DNA of 64,000 nt from Halothece sp964463655 (lineage in GTDB: Bacteria; Cyanobacteriota; Cyanobacteriia; Cyanobacteriales; Rubidibacteraceae). A program made the translations under genes and the position numbers. Each line of letters starts with the position of its first letter. Position 1 is the first letter of the stretch. Of this stretch, positions 47,217 to 57,301 are shown in pieces. The stretch covers positions 1 through 64,000 of the forward strand of contig CAYXDG010000008.1 of assembly GCA_964463655.1 (NCBI GenBank), read 5' to 3'. The notes beneath the pieces were generated by a model. That model did not search any database. It was not told the origin of the DNA and worked only from the letters and a program-made list of their open reading frames with translations.

Positions 47217-48008
47217 TTAAATCCAGCCTTTTAACCAATAGACCAACATTCCCAGATACTCTTTCAGTGCTTGAGTTGTTTGCTGTAATCGTCCAGCATC
47301 AGGAAGACTGTTGAGAAGGATTGCTTGTGGGGTACTGTTTAGCTGTTTCCAGTCTAATTCAGTGACTAAAAAATCTGTTGGTGCGGGGATGACATTAAGA
47401 CCTTGCTTTTGAAAGACTAGCAGCGATCGCGTCATGTGAGATGCAGAAGTGACTAAAAGCGATTTTTCGATCCCTCGTTGCTGTAAAATTTCTTTGGTAT
47501 AAAGGGCATTCTGATAAGTATTTAAGGCTTGAGTTTCTTCAATAATTGCTGATTCAGGAACGCCTATTTCTACTAATAAATTCTTCATACTGTCTGCTTC
47601 TGGTGGTGCATTTTGTAGCCAAGTAATCCGTCCTCCTGTCGCAATAATGACTGGAGCTTTTCCTGCTTTATAAAGATAAGCTGCATATAAAACGCGATCG
47701 CCTGCTTCTGTAATTTCTACAGTTTGACGAGGAGGAGTCGGAACTCTCGTTGAACCTCCTAACAAAATAATTGCATCTGCTTTTGGTAGTTCTTCACTAG
47801 AGATTTGTCGCCATTCTAAAGATTGAACCACCAGTGAACTAACCCAAGCATTACTCGCGAATATGATTAAAAATAACCCAATTCCCATTGGAAACAAAGC
47901 CAAATAAGGACGTTTCCAGCCAATAACCAACCCTGCTAAGAGTAAGACACTGGTTAATCCTAACGGGTAAATAAATAGAGGGAGCAGTTTAGAAAAAAAT
48001 AAGAACAC
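47217..48008 (-). CDS. DUF218 (YdcF/ElyC/SanA-type) membrane protein
   Basis: 263 aa. Two N-terminal membrane helices, then the DUF218 domain: AIILLGGS, GKAPVIIATGG, ALNTYQNALYTKEIL and LLVTSASHMTRSLLVF. E. coli ElyC acts in envelope and peptidoglycan homeostasis; the exact reaction is unknown. It lies downstream of the membrane protein at 48071 on the same strand. Confidence 0.85.
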   Translation of the reverse strand: MFLFFSKLLPLFIYPLGLTSVLLLAGLVIGWKRPYLALFPMGIGLFLIIFASNAWVSSLVVQSLEWRQISSEELPKADAIILLGGSTRVPTPPRQTVEITEAGDRVLYAAYLYKAGKAPVIIATGGRITWLQNAPPEADSMKNLLVEIGVPESAIIEETQALNTYQNALYTKEILQQRGIEKSLLVTSASHMTRSLLVFQKQGLNVIPAPTDFLVTELDWKQLNSTPQAILLNSLPDAGRLQQTTQALKEYLGMLVYWLKGWI

Positions 48009-48070
48009 TGTAAGAATTAAGAATTAAAAAAATTTCACACTTGATTTAACAAAGAACAAATGACTCATTA

Positions 48071-49618
48071 TTATTTAGATGCTTGACGTAAGCGTCGTGT
48101 TTGTTCTAGCAATTCTTCCACATCTTCTTCTGATAAACGTTCCACATAATTAACTTTCACTTCTTCTAATAAATCAAGCAATAATGATTGAATTCGCTCG
48201 ATGGTTTGTTTTCCTTGCATTTCATCCGTTAAAACCTGTGTCAGGTTTGTTCCTAACTCTTCAATTAATTTTTCCGCTTCTGGGTCTTCTTCTAAAGCCC
48301 CAATAATCGTATCATAAACCACTTGGTATAAAACACTCACAAACCCTTCAGTTAATTGACTTTCAAAGCGTTCTAAACCTGGCACTTGTCGTATCCCTTG
48401 AAACGCGGGAGAAGTTTCGAGAACCTTTCTGATATTATGACGCACGATCGCCTCTACATCAGGACGAATTTTAGGTAAAACTTGATACACTGCCAACTGG
48501 ACAAACAGTTTACTCAGTTCTGCTACTTCGTTGATATCATTGAGATCAATATACTCTCTTTTATTGACATCTGATAGAGCTTTTCTAATTTCACCTCTGC
48601 GAATTGAACCTTGTAATTGATTCACAATCCGAACAAAAACAATTTCAGTAATATCTTCAGCAATACTCGCAACAAAACCTTGAGAAATTTGTTTCTTTAC
48701 TGAGTTTAAGTCAATTAAATTAGACTCACTGATTCGCACCATTACAGGAATCCCTCGCAACCAACGAAAGAGGGGAAGAAACAGAAAGACATCATACCAA
48801 CGCCATAGCATTCCATCAATCCAACGTAACCCACTATGGCGACGATGAATTAAGTAAGTTCGTGCTGAAAATTCAATGGCAAATAAAATGACAAATGGTA
48901 AATCTAACAGCCAAAACCGATCAATAAATTCTCCTGTTTCAGGGTTAATTTTTCGGAGATAGTTAGTATCAATTAAACTCCCAATTTTGGAGTCAAAAAA
49001 ATTAATTTGCTTTTCGTAACCATTGGCAATTAAATAATCTGCTGTCCAAAATTCTTGAAATGCTTCTGCTGCTGAGCCAATATTAAGATGTTCTCGCATC
49101 CGATCTTTAATGGTTTCTAATGTTCCTGTTTTATTGGCAACCTCAAAGGGATTGTTCTGAATCATTTGTAAACTTTGTTCCCGTAGTTTACTCAAAATTT
49201 CTTGGCTTTCTTCTGATTCTAACCCTTGCAAACCAGTATTATTAAACTCTTGTTTTAACTGTTCAACTGTTTCTAAATATTGCTCAGTTTCAGGATTCAG
49301 TTCAATTCCTTTAACATAATCATACCCTTGAGCTAAAAGAGGCGCTTTTTCTAAGAATGACGGAGGAATTTGATTATAAGCAGTAATCAGAGTGGGAGTA
49401 TTTTCTTTAATAAAATCTGAGCGGGGAATATAGTTCAAACCTTGGACTAATACGCGAAATTCTCTCAAATAAAAATTCCGAAGCTGAATATAACTGATAT
49501 CTAGAGAAACTATTCCTAAGTTGAGCAGGGCTAAAAAAGCCATGACTTGTTCAAAGCGAATGACCCATTTATGCTTTTTTTTATCTGCTTTATTAGTCTT
49601 TTGTTCAAGTTCTTTCAT
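48071..49618 (-). CDS. Large membrane-associated protein, unknown
   Basis: 515 aa from ATG 49618. One membrane helix near the N terminus (FEQVMAFLALLNLGIVSLDI), a helical loop of about 180 residues, a second hydrophobic region (FWLLDLPFVILFAIEFSART) reminiscent of the start of ion-channel voltage-sensor domains, and a long helical C terminus. Family not recognised. The frame runs upstream into the malic enzyme gene; the chosen ATG is 59 bases after that gene's stop. Confidence 0.65.
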   Translation of the reverse strand: MKELEQKTNKADKKKHKWVIRFEQVMAFLALLNLGIVSLDISYIQLRNFYLREFRVLVQGLNYIPRSDFIKENTPTLITAYNQIPPSFLEKAPLLAQGYDYVKGIELNPETEQYLETVEQLKQEFNNTGLQGLESEESQEILSKLREQSLQMIQNNPFEVANKTGTLETIKDRMREHLNIGSAAEAFQEFWTADYLIANGYEKQINFFDSKIGSLIDTNYLRKINPETGEFIDRFWLLDLPFVILFAIEFSARTYLIHRRHSGLRWIDGMLWRWYDVFLFLPLFRWLRGIPVMVRISESNLIDLNSVKKQISQGFVASIAEDITEIVFVRIVNQLQGSIRRGEIRKALSDVNKREYIDLNDINEVAELSKLFVQLAVYQVLPKIRPDVEAIVRHNIRKVLETSPAFQGIRQVPGLERFESQLTEGFVSVLYQVVYDTIIGALEEDPEAEKLIEELGTNLTQVLTDEMQGKQTIERIQSLLLDLLEEVKVNYVERLSEEDVEELLEQTRRLRQASK

Positions 49619-49676
49619 TGTCAATAAAATAATTACTTGGTCAGGGTTTTGCTCCACTCTCCCCAGATGTCTGCGA

Positions 49677-51074
49677 TTAACGTCTAGCAACTCCTTCTTC
49701 TCTAGCCGTTTGTTTGACTGCTTCAGCAACTGCACTCACTACTCGTTGATCGAAGACAGAAGGAATAATATAACTGGCATTCAGTTGATCAGGGGGAATA
49801 AGGGAGGCGATCGCGCTGGCTGCTTTTAAACACATTTGCATGGTAATCTCTGATGCGCGACAGTCTAACGCTCCTCGGAAGACCCCTGGAAATGCCAAAA
49901 CATTATTGATTTGATTGGGGTAATCACTGCGTCCTGTGGCACAAACCGCAACGCGATCGGCGATTAATTCGGGTTGAATCTCTGGAATGGGGTTTGACAT
50001 CGCCATCATCACAGGATCACAATTCATGGTGCTGACCATTTCTGGAGTGACCACATTCGGCGCACTCACACCAATAAAAATATCAGCCTTTTTCATCGCA
50101 TCAGCGAGAGACCCGGTTTCTCTGACAGCCAACTCCTGCTTTTGGGGAGTCAGATTATTGCGAGTGGTAGAAATAATCCCTTGGCGATCGCAGAGGAGAA
50201 TTCTTTCAGGAATCGCCCCAGCACGCTTCAATAAACGGGCGATCGCGATGCCCGCAGCCCCCGCACCATTAATGACAATTTTCACCTCTTGTAGAGCCTT
50301 TTTCACAAGGGAGAGGGCATTAATTAACGCAGCCATCACCACAATCGCTGTACCATGTTGATCGTCATGGAAAACAGGAATATCCAATTCAGCCTTTAAA
50401 CGCTGTTCAATTTCAAAGCAACGGGGGGCGCTAATATCTTCAAGGTTAATCCCTCCAAATACAGGTGCTATCTGTTTGACTGCGGTTATAATTTCCTCGG
50501 TATCTTGGGTATCTAAGCATAAGGGAAACGCATCGAGACCCGCAAACTCTTTAAATAAAAGGGCTTTTCCTTCCATCACTGGTAAAGCCCCCCCTGCCCC
50601 CAGATTCCCTAATCCTAACACTGCACTACCATCGGTTACTACAGCTACCGTATTCCCTTTAATAGTCAACGCAAAGACCTTTTCGGGGTCTTCTGCGATC
50701 GCGCGACAGACTCTTCCCACTCCTGGAGTGTAAGCCATTGCTAAATCCGATTGAGATTTTACAGGAATCCGACTGTGAATGCGAATTTTTCCCCCTTCAT
50801 GGAGCGCAAAGGTGCGATCGCTGACGCTGATGATTTTTAACGCAGGGATTTTTTCTAATGTAGCCAGAATCTCCTCTCCCTGTTCACTACTATAAGCATC
50901 AACAATAAATTGGCGTTGCATCTTGTGATGGGTTTGCTGTTGCAGTAAAATGTCGCCAACGCTTCCCCCAGCTTGCGCGATCGCGCTGGTGATTTTCGCT
51001 AGCATTCCAGGTTGATTGGGATAAGATAACTCGATCGCTAGGCTATAACTCGCATTCGGTGTTAATTTAGTCAT
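49677..51074 (-). CDS. NAD(P)-dependent malic enzyme with N-terminal ACT domain
   Basis: 465 aa. Residues 1-80 look like an ACT regulatory domain (SLAIELSYPNQPGMLAKITS), followed by the malic enzyme core: AYTPGVGRVCRAIAEDP, the substrate/metal segment VFHDDQHGTAIVV, and NAD-binding GAGAAGIAIARLL. It converts malate to pyruvate and CO2. The fused ACT domain suggests amino-acid control. ATG 51074 is preferred over GTG 51083. Confidence 0.93.
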   Translation of the reverse strand: MTKLTPNASYSLAIELSYPNQPGMLAKITSAIAQAGGSVGDILLQQQTHHKMQRQFIVDAYSSEQGEEILATLEKIPALKIISVSDRTFALHEGGKIRIHSRIPVKSQSDLAMAYTPGVGRVCRAIAEDPEKVFALTIKGNTVAVVTDGSAVLGLGNLGAGGALPVMEGKALLFKEFAGLDAFPLCLDTQDTEEIITAVKQIAPVFGGINLEDISAPRCFEIEQRLKAELDIPVFHDDQHGTAIVVMAALINALSLVKKALQEVKIVINGAGAAGIAIARLLKRAGAIPERILLCDRQGIISTTRNNLTPQKQELAVRETGSLADAMKKADIFIGVSAPNVVTPEMVSTMNCDPVMMAMSNPIPEIQPELIADRVAVCATGRSDYPNQINNVLAFPGVFRGALDCRASEITMQMCLKAASAIASLIPPDQLNASYIIPSVFDQRVVSAVAEAVKQTAREEGVARR

Positions 51075-51129
51075 ATTGGTCACTTTTTTTTGTTGGGTTT
51101 GGTCATTATTAATGATTAATGATTAATTG

Positions 51130-53187
51130 TTAATTGATGACTTCGATCTCCCTAATCTTCCAAGTTTCCTCTTCGCGTACCACATCATAACGCACTTTCA
51201 GCGTTGAATCATAAGAGCGAGAGGGAATCTCACGCCCATTACGATAATACTTTGCCACTTCTCGCACGCTTGCAAGAATTTCACCCTGATTAGGCTCTTC
51301 TGAGGAAACTCCTTCGATGGCGACACTGTGACGAAACTGTTGATAAGTCTTACGATTGACAAAGGTTTGAGCGCGGTCTAACCAGAGAGAAAGTAAGGGT
51401 TCGGTTAAAATTTGGTCAAGGGGATCGATTTGGTATTGGGGACCGAGAGCGAGAGCCTTGCGACTAAGCCAAGTCCGAACAATTTGCTCAGCGCGATCGC
51501 GAGTTAGCTGAGTGGGATCACTTTCTTCCTCTTGGGAAGGACTCTGAACAATGGGTGCATTGAGATCAAGAGCTAGGGGTGGCTCTTGGAGTTGATTGGG
51601 ATTCGGATTAGAAATCGTTGTGACTAAAGCGGTTACCCCACGATAGAGTCCCAACCCCAGCAAGGCGATCGCCCCCACACCCACTCCTGTCATGACCACC
51701 AGCGCAATCAGACGAGAGCGTTTAGAAGAAAAACGCATTCGTCGTTGAGGACGGCGACGGGGGGAAGGTTGATGAGATTCTTCAGTTTGTGCGAGTGACT
51801 TTTCAGGAGAAGCAGAAACACTGGTTTGGTCTGGGAAATCTTCACTCTCAGGTAAAACCTCTCCTTGGAAGGATTCAAGAGTTTGTTGAACTGAATCGCT
51901 AGCAAAATAGTCTTTGAGATTAGCGGTTTCATCCGTTAAATCCAGAAATTTGGGAAATAAAACTGTTTCGAGCCATTCCTGAGCATAATTGCACAATCCT
52001 AAGAGTAAATCAGAGGAATCTTCCCCTTGATCGCCATAAGATTCAATCTGCGCGATCGAGTCGGTTTCTTGACTCTTGGCCACTAAACTCAGCGCCTTCT
52101 CCGTATCCCCCAATAATAAAGCACAAATCGACTCCTCTAAATACACATCAGCCGGATGATTCGTCTTCTGCTGATATTCTTCTTCTAGCTGCTGCAAAAA
52201 CTGTTGTGATCTAAGAATATAATGAGGCTCTAAATAAGCAAACCCTCTGGCTAGACAAGCACAAGCTGCTAAATACTTCGCCACCCCAGAAGGGCGCTGA
52301 GCTTCTTGGGAAAATAATTCTTCTTGCTCAGCAACAGTTAAATAGTCTCTAATTTGTTGGACAAAATGTAAAAATTCATCAACATCTAACCCAGAATGAT
52401 CGGGTTTTTCCCCATCGATTCCCCCTCGTTTGTCAATCATCTCTTGTAAGAGGGTCAGTCCTTTTTTGACTGCATCTTTATACAAATCACGCTGAGAAAG
52501 TAATTCAAAAATCCGATAAGGAGAGAGTTTATTCAACTCTGCAACCATTTCCAGACGCAAATGAGGAAACAAATCCCATTGTCTCAACACCTCCTCACCC
52601 CTTCCTACGGCTTCTGCTGCCGCTTCATATTGCTCCTGTCGCCATAACTCTCGTCCCAACTCCCAACAAGCTAGCGCCAAGGTTAACAATAAATCCCCTT
52701 GCATCGGCGGTGTAAAATCTGGCAGTTGGGGCAAACTTGGTTCACCATTGATGGCGTGAACATCAGCCTGATTTAAAGCCCACTCAGCGAGATTCCGAAC
52801 TCGTTGATATTCTCCCAGTTCATATAAAATGAGTAAAGCTCCCAAAAACTGTTGCGGTGTTTCCACTTCCAACTTTTGGGTCTGCATAGTCATCCCGACT
52901 ACCTCTTCCTCACTTTGAATCTGAGGTAAAGCAATGCTTTCTTCCGCCTCCATATTGGAAGTGTAAGTCGTGAGCAGATAATTGGCATCATACTCACTCC
53001 GTTGTTCTGGGTCTGACAAGACCTGATAAGCTAGCTCTAATAACTCTTTTTTTCCTGCTAGCGTGGTTGGTGTGTACTCCGAGTGAGGAGTCTGGCGAAG
53101 TCTGTCCTGATAAGCCTGCTCTATTTGGTCAGCAGTAGCTTGTAATGGTAAACCGATAATCCGATAATAGTCGAGCGGAATACGCAC
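51130..53187 (-). CDS. ftn2: Cell division protein Ftn2/ZipN (ARC6-like)
   Basis: 685 aa, GTG start. N-terminal J-like domain (IPLDYYRIIGLPLQATADQI), long helical middle, one membrane helix (LIALVVMTGVGVGAIALLGL near residue 498) and a C-terminal DUF4101/IMS domain. Ftn2/ZipN is the cyanobacterial ancestor of plastid ARC6; it tethers FtsZ to the membrane and organises the divisome. Size and order match the family. The 3' end is 55 bases from the malic enzyme start. Confidence 0.9.
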   Translation of the reverse strand: MRIPLDYYRIIGLPLQATADQIEQAYQDRLRQTPHSEYTPTTLAGKKELLELAYQVLSDPEQRSEYDANYLLTTYTSNMEAEESIALPQIQSEEEVVGMTMQTQKLEVETPQQFLGALLILYELGEYQRVRNLAEWALNQADVHAINGEPSLPQLPDFTPPMQGDLLLTLALACWELGRELWRQEQYEAAAEAVGRGEEVLRQWDLFPHLRLEMVAELNKLSPYRIFELLSQRDLYKDAVKKGLTLLQEMIDKRGGIDGEKPDHSGLDVDEFLHFVQQIRDYLTVAEQEELFSQEAQRPSGVAKYLAACACLARGFAYLEPHYILRSQQFLQQLEEEYQQKTNHPADVYLEESICALLLGDTEKALSLVAKSQETDSIAQIESYGDQGEDSSDLLLGLCNYAQEWLETVLFPKFLDLTDETANLKDYFASDSVQQTLESFQGEVLPESEDFPDQTSVSASPEKSLAQTEESHQPSPRRRPQRRMRFSSKRSRLIALVVMTGVGVGAIALLGLGLYRGVTALVTTISNPNPNQLQEPPLALDLNAPIVQSPSQEEESDPTQLTRDRAEQIVRTWLSRKALALGPQYQIDPLDQILTEPLLSLWLDRAQTFVNRKTYQQFRHSVAIEGVSSEEPNQGEILASVREVAKYYRNGREIPSRSYDSTLKVRYDVVREEETWKIREIEVIN

Positions 53188-53400
53188 AGTTGATGTCCCC
53201 AGCGTGAAACTCTTACATTAACATTTCGTTAAGAGAGGAATCTTCTGAGCATGAGTTATCCCCATACTTAAATAAAGAAGATAGTCTCTGACAATTTGAT
53301 TTTAATCGGTGTCAAGAGGAATCATGACATCCTTGCTAAGATAAATTGGCTGATCAAACGTTAAGCTCAATCGAAGCTCTTCCAAATCATACAAAAATCT

Positions 53401-54435
53401 ATGGTCGCTGAACGAACTCTACCTACCTTTCAACCTCAACGTGCTCAGATTAACCGTGAACAAGGGTTAATTCTCTATGAAGATATGACTCTCGGACGCT
53501 TATTTGAAGATAAGTGTGCTGAAATGTATTATCGGGGCAAAATGTTTGGCTTTGTTCACCTCTACAACGGTCAGGAAGCCGTTTCCACTGGGGTGATTAA
53601 AGCGATGCGAAAAGATGAAGATTATGTGGCGAGTACCTATCGAGATCACGTTCATGCTCTCAGTGCAGGAGTCCCCCCGAAAGAAGTGATGGCGGAATTA
53701 TTTGGCAAGGAAACAGGTTGTAGCAAAGGGCGTGGTGGCTCGATGCACCTTTTCTCGGCTGAGCATCATCTCTTAGGGGGATATGCGTTTGTCGCGGAAG
53801 GGATTCCTGTTGCGACTGGAGTCGCTTTTCAAACTAAGTATCGTCGAGAAGTTTTTAGTGATCCTAATGCGGATCAGGTGACGGCTTGCTTTTTTGGCGA
53901 TGGCGCAAGCAATAATGGACAGTTTTTTGAATGTCTTAATATGGCTGCGCTGTGGAAATTGCCGATTTTGTTTGTGGTTGAAAATAATAAATGGGCGATC
54001 GGGATGGCGCACGATCGCGCTACCTCTCAACCTGAAATTTATAAAAAAGCTAGTGTCTTTGGGATGGAAGGGGTCGAAGTCGATGGAATGGACGTTTTAG
54101 CGGTTCACGCCACCGCAGAAGAGGCGATCGCCCGCGCCCGTGCAGGTGAAGGACCTACCCTCATTGAAGCCCTAACCTACCGCTTTCGCGGTCACTCTCT
54201 GGCCGATCCTGATGAACTCCGTCCCTCGGATGAAAAAGACCTTTGGTTTGCCCGTGATCCCATTGAGAAGTTAGCGGGTTATTTGCTTGAACAAGACTTA
54301 GCCACCGAAGCCGAATTGTCAGACATTCATCACAAAGTGCAACAGCAAATCGATGAAGCCGTAGAATACGCAGAAAGCAGCCCTGAACCTGATCCCAAAG
54401 ACTTACGCCGTTATATCTTTGCTGAAGACGAGTAA
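53401..54435 (+). CDS. pdhA: Pyruvate dehydrogenase E1 component alpha subunit
   Basis: 344 aa. Thiamine-diphosphate motif GDGASNNGQFFECLNMAALW, VHALSAGVPPKEVMAELFGK and the Ser-containing loop TYRFRGHSLADPDELR. It forms the E1 heterotetramer with PdhB, giving acetyl-CoA; pdhB is not in the window. Its last 25 bases overlap the convergent TPR gene. Confidence 0.96.
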   Translation: MVAERTLPTFQPQRAQINREQGLILYEDMTLGRLFEDKCAEMYYRGKMFGFVHLYNGQEAVSTGVIKAMRKDEDYVASTYRDHVHALSAGVPPKEVMAELFGKETGCSKGRGGSMHLFSAEHHLLGGYAFVAEGIPVATGVAFQTKYRREVFSDPNADQVTACFFGDGASNNGQFFECLNMAALWKLPILFVVENNKWAIGMAHDRATSQPEIYKKASVFGMEGVEVDGMDVLAVHATAEEAIARARAGEGPTLIEALTYRFRGHSLADPDELRPSDEKDLWFARDPIEKLAGYLLEQDLATEAELSDIHHKVQQQIDEAVEYAESSPEPDPKDLRRYIFAEDE

Positions 54436-55412
54436 CTCACGGGAAAATTCAGTTGCAGGGATGTTCCCTGTGACTGTTTAATGGTTAATTCTAATAACTG
54501 TTTTGCATAAACAGCCCATTTTTTTTGACCTTGTTCTTCATATAATCTCTGGGCTTTTTCTAACAGGGTTTTTGCTGCTTCAAATTGCTCGGCTTTAAAG
54601 AAAACAACTCCTAGGGCATAATAACCCTCAGCAAAGTCTGGATTTAATTCAATACTGCGCTGAAAAGATTTTAAAGCCAACTGCGATCGCTCTTGCTCAA
54701 ACCACACTTGTCCTAAACCATAGTGTGCTTTACTATGTTGGGGATTGAGACGAATCGCCTGTTGAAAAGCTGTTTTTGCCTCATTTAGCTGCTTTTTTTC
54801 CAGATAAGCTAATCCTAACTGATAGGGAACTGCGGGGGCTTGTGGGCGATATGCTTGGGCGCTGCGGAATTGTTCGATCGCTGCTTCTAGGTTTCCCTGT
54901 TGACGGTTCACTAACCCTAAATTATAGTGAGCAATTCCTAATTCTGGGGAGAGTTCGAGAGCGCGGTCAAGATACACTTTGGCTTGTTCTAAGTTATTCC
55001 CTTCTAGTAACGCTGCTCCCAAACTAGCATAAGCCACCCCAAGGTTAGGGTCAACAACGATCGCCTGATAAAAGGCATCCGCAGCACCTTGCAAGTTTCC
55101 TTCTTCTCTCAGCGCTAACCCTAAATTATAATGAGCAACTGCCAGATTTTTGTCAAGAGCGATCGCCTGTTCAAAGGCTGCAATCGCCCTTCCTATATTG
55201 CCATTTTGAGCTTCCCGTAACCCCTCATTGAGATGTCTCACAGCTTCTGGTGTGGTTGGGGTTAAAACAGGCAGCGATTGTCCTAACCCCGATTGCCCGC
55301 TCATAATCACGAAGCATCCCACCCAAACGGTGACCAGTAACCAGTGACCAGTGACTAAACTGATCACCCATTGCTCACTCTTTTTTTTCTGGTTAACTGT
55401 TTTTTCGCTCAT
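54411..55412 (-). CDS. TPR-repeat protein with signal-peptide-like N terminus
   Basis: 333 aa. About seven TPR units from residue 58 (IGRAIAAFEQAIALDKNLAV, AHYNLGLALREEGNLQGAAD and so on). The N-terminal hydrophobic stretch (WVISLVTGHWLLVTVWVGCF) is encoded by the intergenic repeat CCAGTGACCAGTAACC (+ strand 55330-55355). Thus either the repeat has become a signal peptide or the true start is ATG 55304. TPR proteins act as protein-binding scaffolds; the partner is unknown. Confidence 0.75.
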   Translation of the reverse strand: MSEKTVNQKKKSEQWVISLVTGHWLLVTVWVGCFVIMSGQSGLGQSLPVLTPTTPEAVRHLNEGLREAQNGNIGRAIAAFEQAIALDKNLAVAHYNLGLALREEGNLQGAADAFYQAIVVDPNLGVAYASLGAALLEGNNLEQAKVYLDRALELSPELGIAHYNLGLVNRQQGNLEAAIEQFRSAQAYRPQAPAVPYQLGLAYLEKKQLNEAKTAFQQAIRLNPQHSKAHYGLGQVWFEQERSQLALKSFQRSIELNPDFAEGYYALGVVFFKAEQFEAAKTLLEKAQRLYEEQGQKKWAVYAKQLLELTIKQSQGTSLQLNFPVSYSSSAKI

Positions 55413-55471
55413 GTTCTCTGCTAATTGTCCTTGCCAACTTCACACAGATATGGTATGATGCAAACTTACAA

Positions 55472-55552
55472 GCGGACGTGGCGGAATTGGTAGACGCGCT
55501 AGATTTAGGTTCTAGTGTCTCTGACGTGAGAGTTCGAGTCTCTCCGTCCGCA
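55472..55552 (+). tRNA. tRNA-Leu (anticodon UAG)
   Basis: Acceptor stem GCGGACG/CGTCCGC, D-arm with AATTGGTAGAC, anticodon stem CTAGA/TCTAG around loop TTTAGGT (anticodon TAG), extra arm, T-arm GAGAG-TTCGAGT-CTCTC, discriminator A. No CCA encoded; TTTTTT follows directly. Upstream TATGAT (about 55454) could be its -10. Confidence 0.97.
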
Positions 55553-55576
55553 TTTTTTCTCAACTGAGTTTAGACA

Positions 55577-55966
55577 CTAGGCAAGAATTGATTCCTTTGT
55601 TGACTCTTCTGATAAATCTGAGGTGGGAAAGCCTCGATCGATTTCTTGCATGATTACCTGTTTCGCACCCAGAATCGTTTGTAACACTTTCATGGCTTCA
55701 TGGGGATTACCTTGACCACAGAAAAATAAATCCGCAGCAAAATACCCATATTCTGGCCAAGTGTGAATCGCAATATGTGACTCGGATAAAGTCGCGGTTG
55801 CGGTTACACCATGAGGACTAAATTGGTGAACGCATAAATTCAGTAAGGTTGCGCCACCGGCAAACACAGCTTCTACTAAGGCCGATCGAATTTGTTCAGG
55901 ATCATTTAACGCTTCTTCGTGAGCTTGCCAAGCCTCTACGACCAGATGAGTTCCCACTTTTTTCAT
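55577..55966 (-). CDS. speD: S-adenosylmethionine decarboxylase proenzyme
   Basis: 129 aa from ATG 55966, the prokaryotic class 1B (Thermotoga/Bacillus SpeH) length. Autocleavage site in TLSESHIAIHTWPE, between Glu62 and Ser63, generates the pyruvoyl group; His64 and Cys near residue 78 (FFCGQG) are the expected catalytic residues. It supplies decarboxylated SAM for spermidine-type polyamines. Confidence 0.95.
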   Translation of the reverse strand: MKKVGTHLVVEAWQAHEEALNDPEQIRSALVEAVFAGGATLLNLCVHQFSPHGVTATATLSESHIAIHTWPEYGYFAADLFFCGQGNPHEAMKVLQTILGAKQVIMQEIDRGFPTSDLSEESTKESILA

Positions 55967-56175
55967 TCTATCTTTCTTTCTCCCGCTTATTCTACAAGGT
56001 TTTCGTCCCAACCTTAGTTATAACCTTTTTGCTGGGACAGTTTGCAATGTCTTTCCAGTTGTTCAGAAGTTTGATGCCATCACTGAGATCAAATGACTAA
56101 GGCGAACCTACCATTATTTTCTCATGCTATAAGGTTAACATTAAGTTAAGATAATAATAAATCAAGGTAAAAAAT

Positions 56176-57159
56176 ATGAACGAAGTCAAACCAGCAGACA
56201 CCTTTGGCGATTGGGCGCGTGCAGCGATCGCCAAGCACAGCCAAAAGATGGTTAAACACGAAGCAGAGGTGTATGAAGACAAAGACCCAGAAGGATTACA
56301 TCAGATGCGTGTAGGAATGCGAAGACTACGCACCGCTTTAGTAGGATTTTCCCGCGCGATCGAGATTCCAAAAGCAGCCAAAGAGAAAAAGGTTGCTAAA
56401 ATTGCCAGAGAGCTAGGAACATTAAGAGATTTAGATGTCTTGAAAGCAGAGTTAGAAACTGATTATTATCCCTCTCTCTCGACGGAAGAACAAGAAAAGT
56501 TAAAACCTGTGTTTAAAGAGATTGGGAAACAGCGTCAACGAGCATACAAAAAAGTCACAAAAACCCTAGAAAGTAAAGATTATCTTAAACTTAAAAGTCG
56601 CTTGCAGGACTGGTTAGAAAATCCTCAACTCAGCCCGATCGCGTCTTTTTCTCTGACCGATGTTTTACCCGATCTCCTTCTTCCTCATGTCAGCAACTTT
56701 CTCCTCCATCCAGGTTGGTTAGTGGGAAAAGATAGCAACCAAGACAGCGCCGATATCTTAGATCAAGAAAGAGAAACCCTCCACAGCTTGCGAAAAGCAG
56801 CGAAAAAAGTCCGTTACCAAATGGAACTATTTACCCACTGCTATGATGAACCTTATCAGCAGTATGTCAAACAAATCAAAGCCGTTCAAAGCATTTTAGG
56901 AGAAATTCAAGACAGCGTTGTGCTTAATGATTTTTTAAGAAATTGCTGGGGTCAAACTTTCGCTCAAGACTTGCCTCATCTCGCGGAAAAAACGACTGAC
57001 TTTCGCACTCAAAAATGGCAAGAATGGGAACAACTCCAGCAGTATTTCCTTGATGGGGGAACTCGCCAAAATCTCCGCCTCAGCCTCCAAAACCCTTATC
57101 CGACTAATAATGTAGAAGCATCTGAGGAGGAAAATCGCGACCCGCTAGCCATGAACTAA
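56176..57159 (+). CDS. CHAD-domain protein
   Basis: 327 aa. Conserved His/Arg helices of CHAD: DPEGLHQMRVGMRRLRTAL near residue 37 and LHSLRKAAKKVRYQMELFTH near 200. CHAD domains bind inorganic polyphosphate through these basic residues. No CYTH triphosphatase domain is fused. ATG 56176 after AAGGTAAAAA. tRNA-Arg follows 25 bases after the stop. Confidence 0.9.
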   Translation: MNEVKPADTFGDWARAAIAKHSQKMVKHEAEVYEDKDPEGLHQMRVGMRRLRTALVGFSRAIEIPKAAKEKKVAKIARELGTLRDLDVLKAELETDYYPSLSTEEQEKLKPVFKEIGKQRQRAYKKVTKTLESKDYLKLKSRLQDWLENPQLSPIASFSLTDVLPDLLLPHVSNFLLHPGWLVGKDSNQDSADILDQERETLHSLRKAAKKVRYQMELFTHCYDEPYQQYVKQIKAVQSILGEIQDSVVLNDFLRNCWGQTFAQDLPHLAEKTTDFRTQKWQEWEQLQQYFLDGGTRQNLRLSLQNPYPTNNVEASEEENRDPLAMN

Positions 57160-57184
57160 AAAAGATGCTAAACTATGGGAGCGT

Positions 57185-57257
57185 GGGCGCGTAGCTCAGT
57201 GGATAGAGCACCAGATTCCGGTTCTGGGTGTCGAAGGTTCAAATCCTTCCGTGCTCG
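57185..57257 (+). tRNA. tRNA-Arg (anticodon CCG)
   Basis: 73 bases. Acceptor GGGCGCG/CGTGCTC (two G-U pairs), D-arm AGCTCAGTGGATAGAGC, anticodon stem CCAGA/TCTGG with loop TTCCGGT, T-arm GAAGG-TTCAAAT-CCTTC, discriminator G. No CCA; TTTTT follows. Confidence 0.97.
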
Positions 57258-57301
57258 CTTTTTCATAAAGTTAGGAGTTACCCATTGACAGATTTAGCTA
57301 A

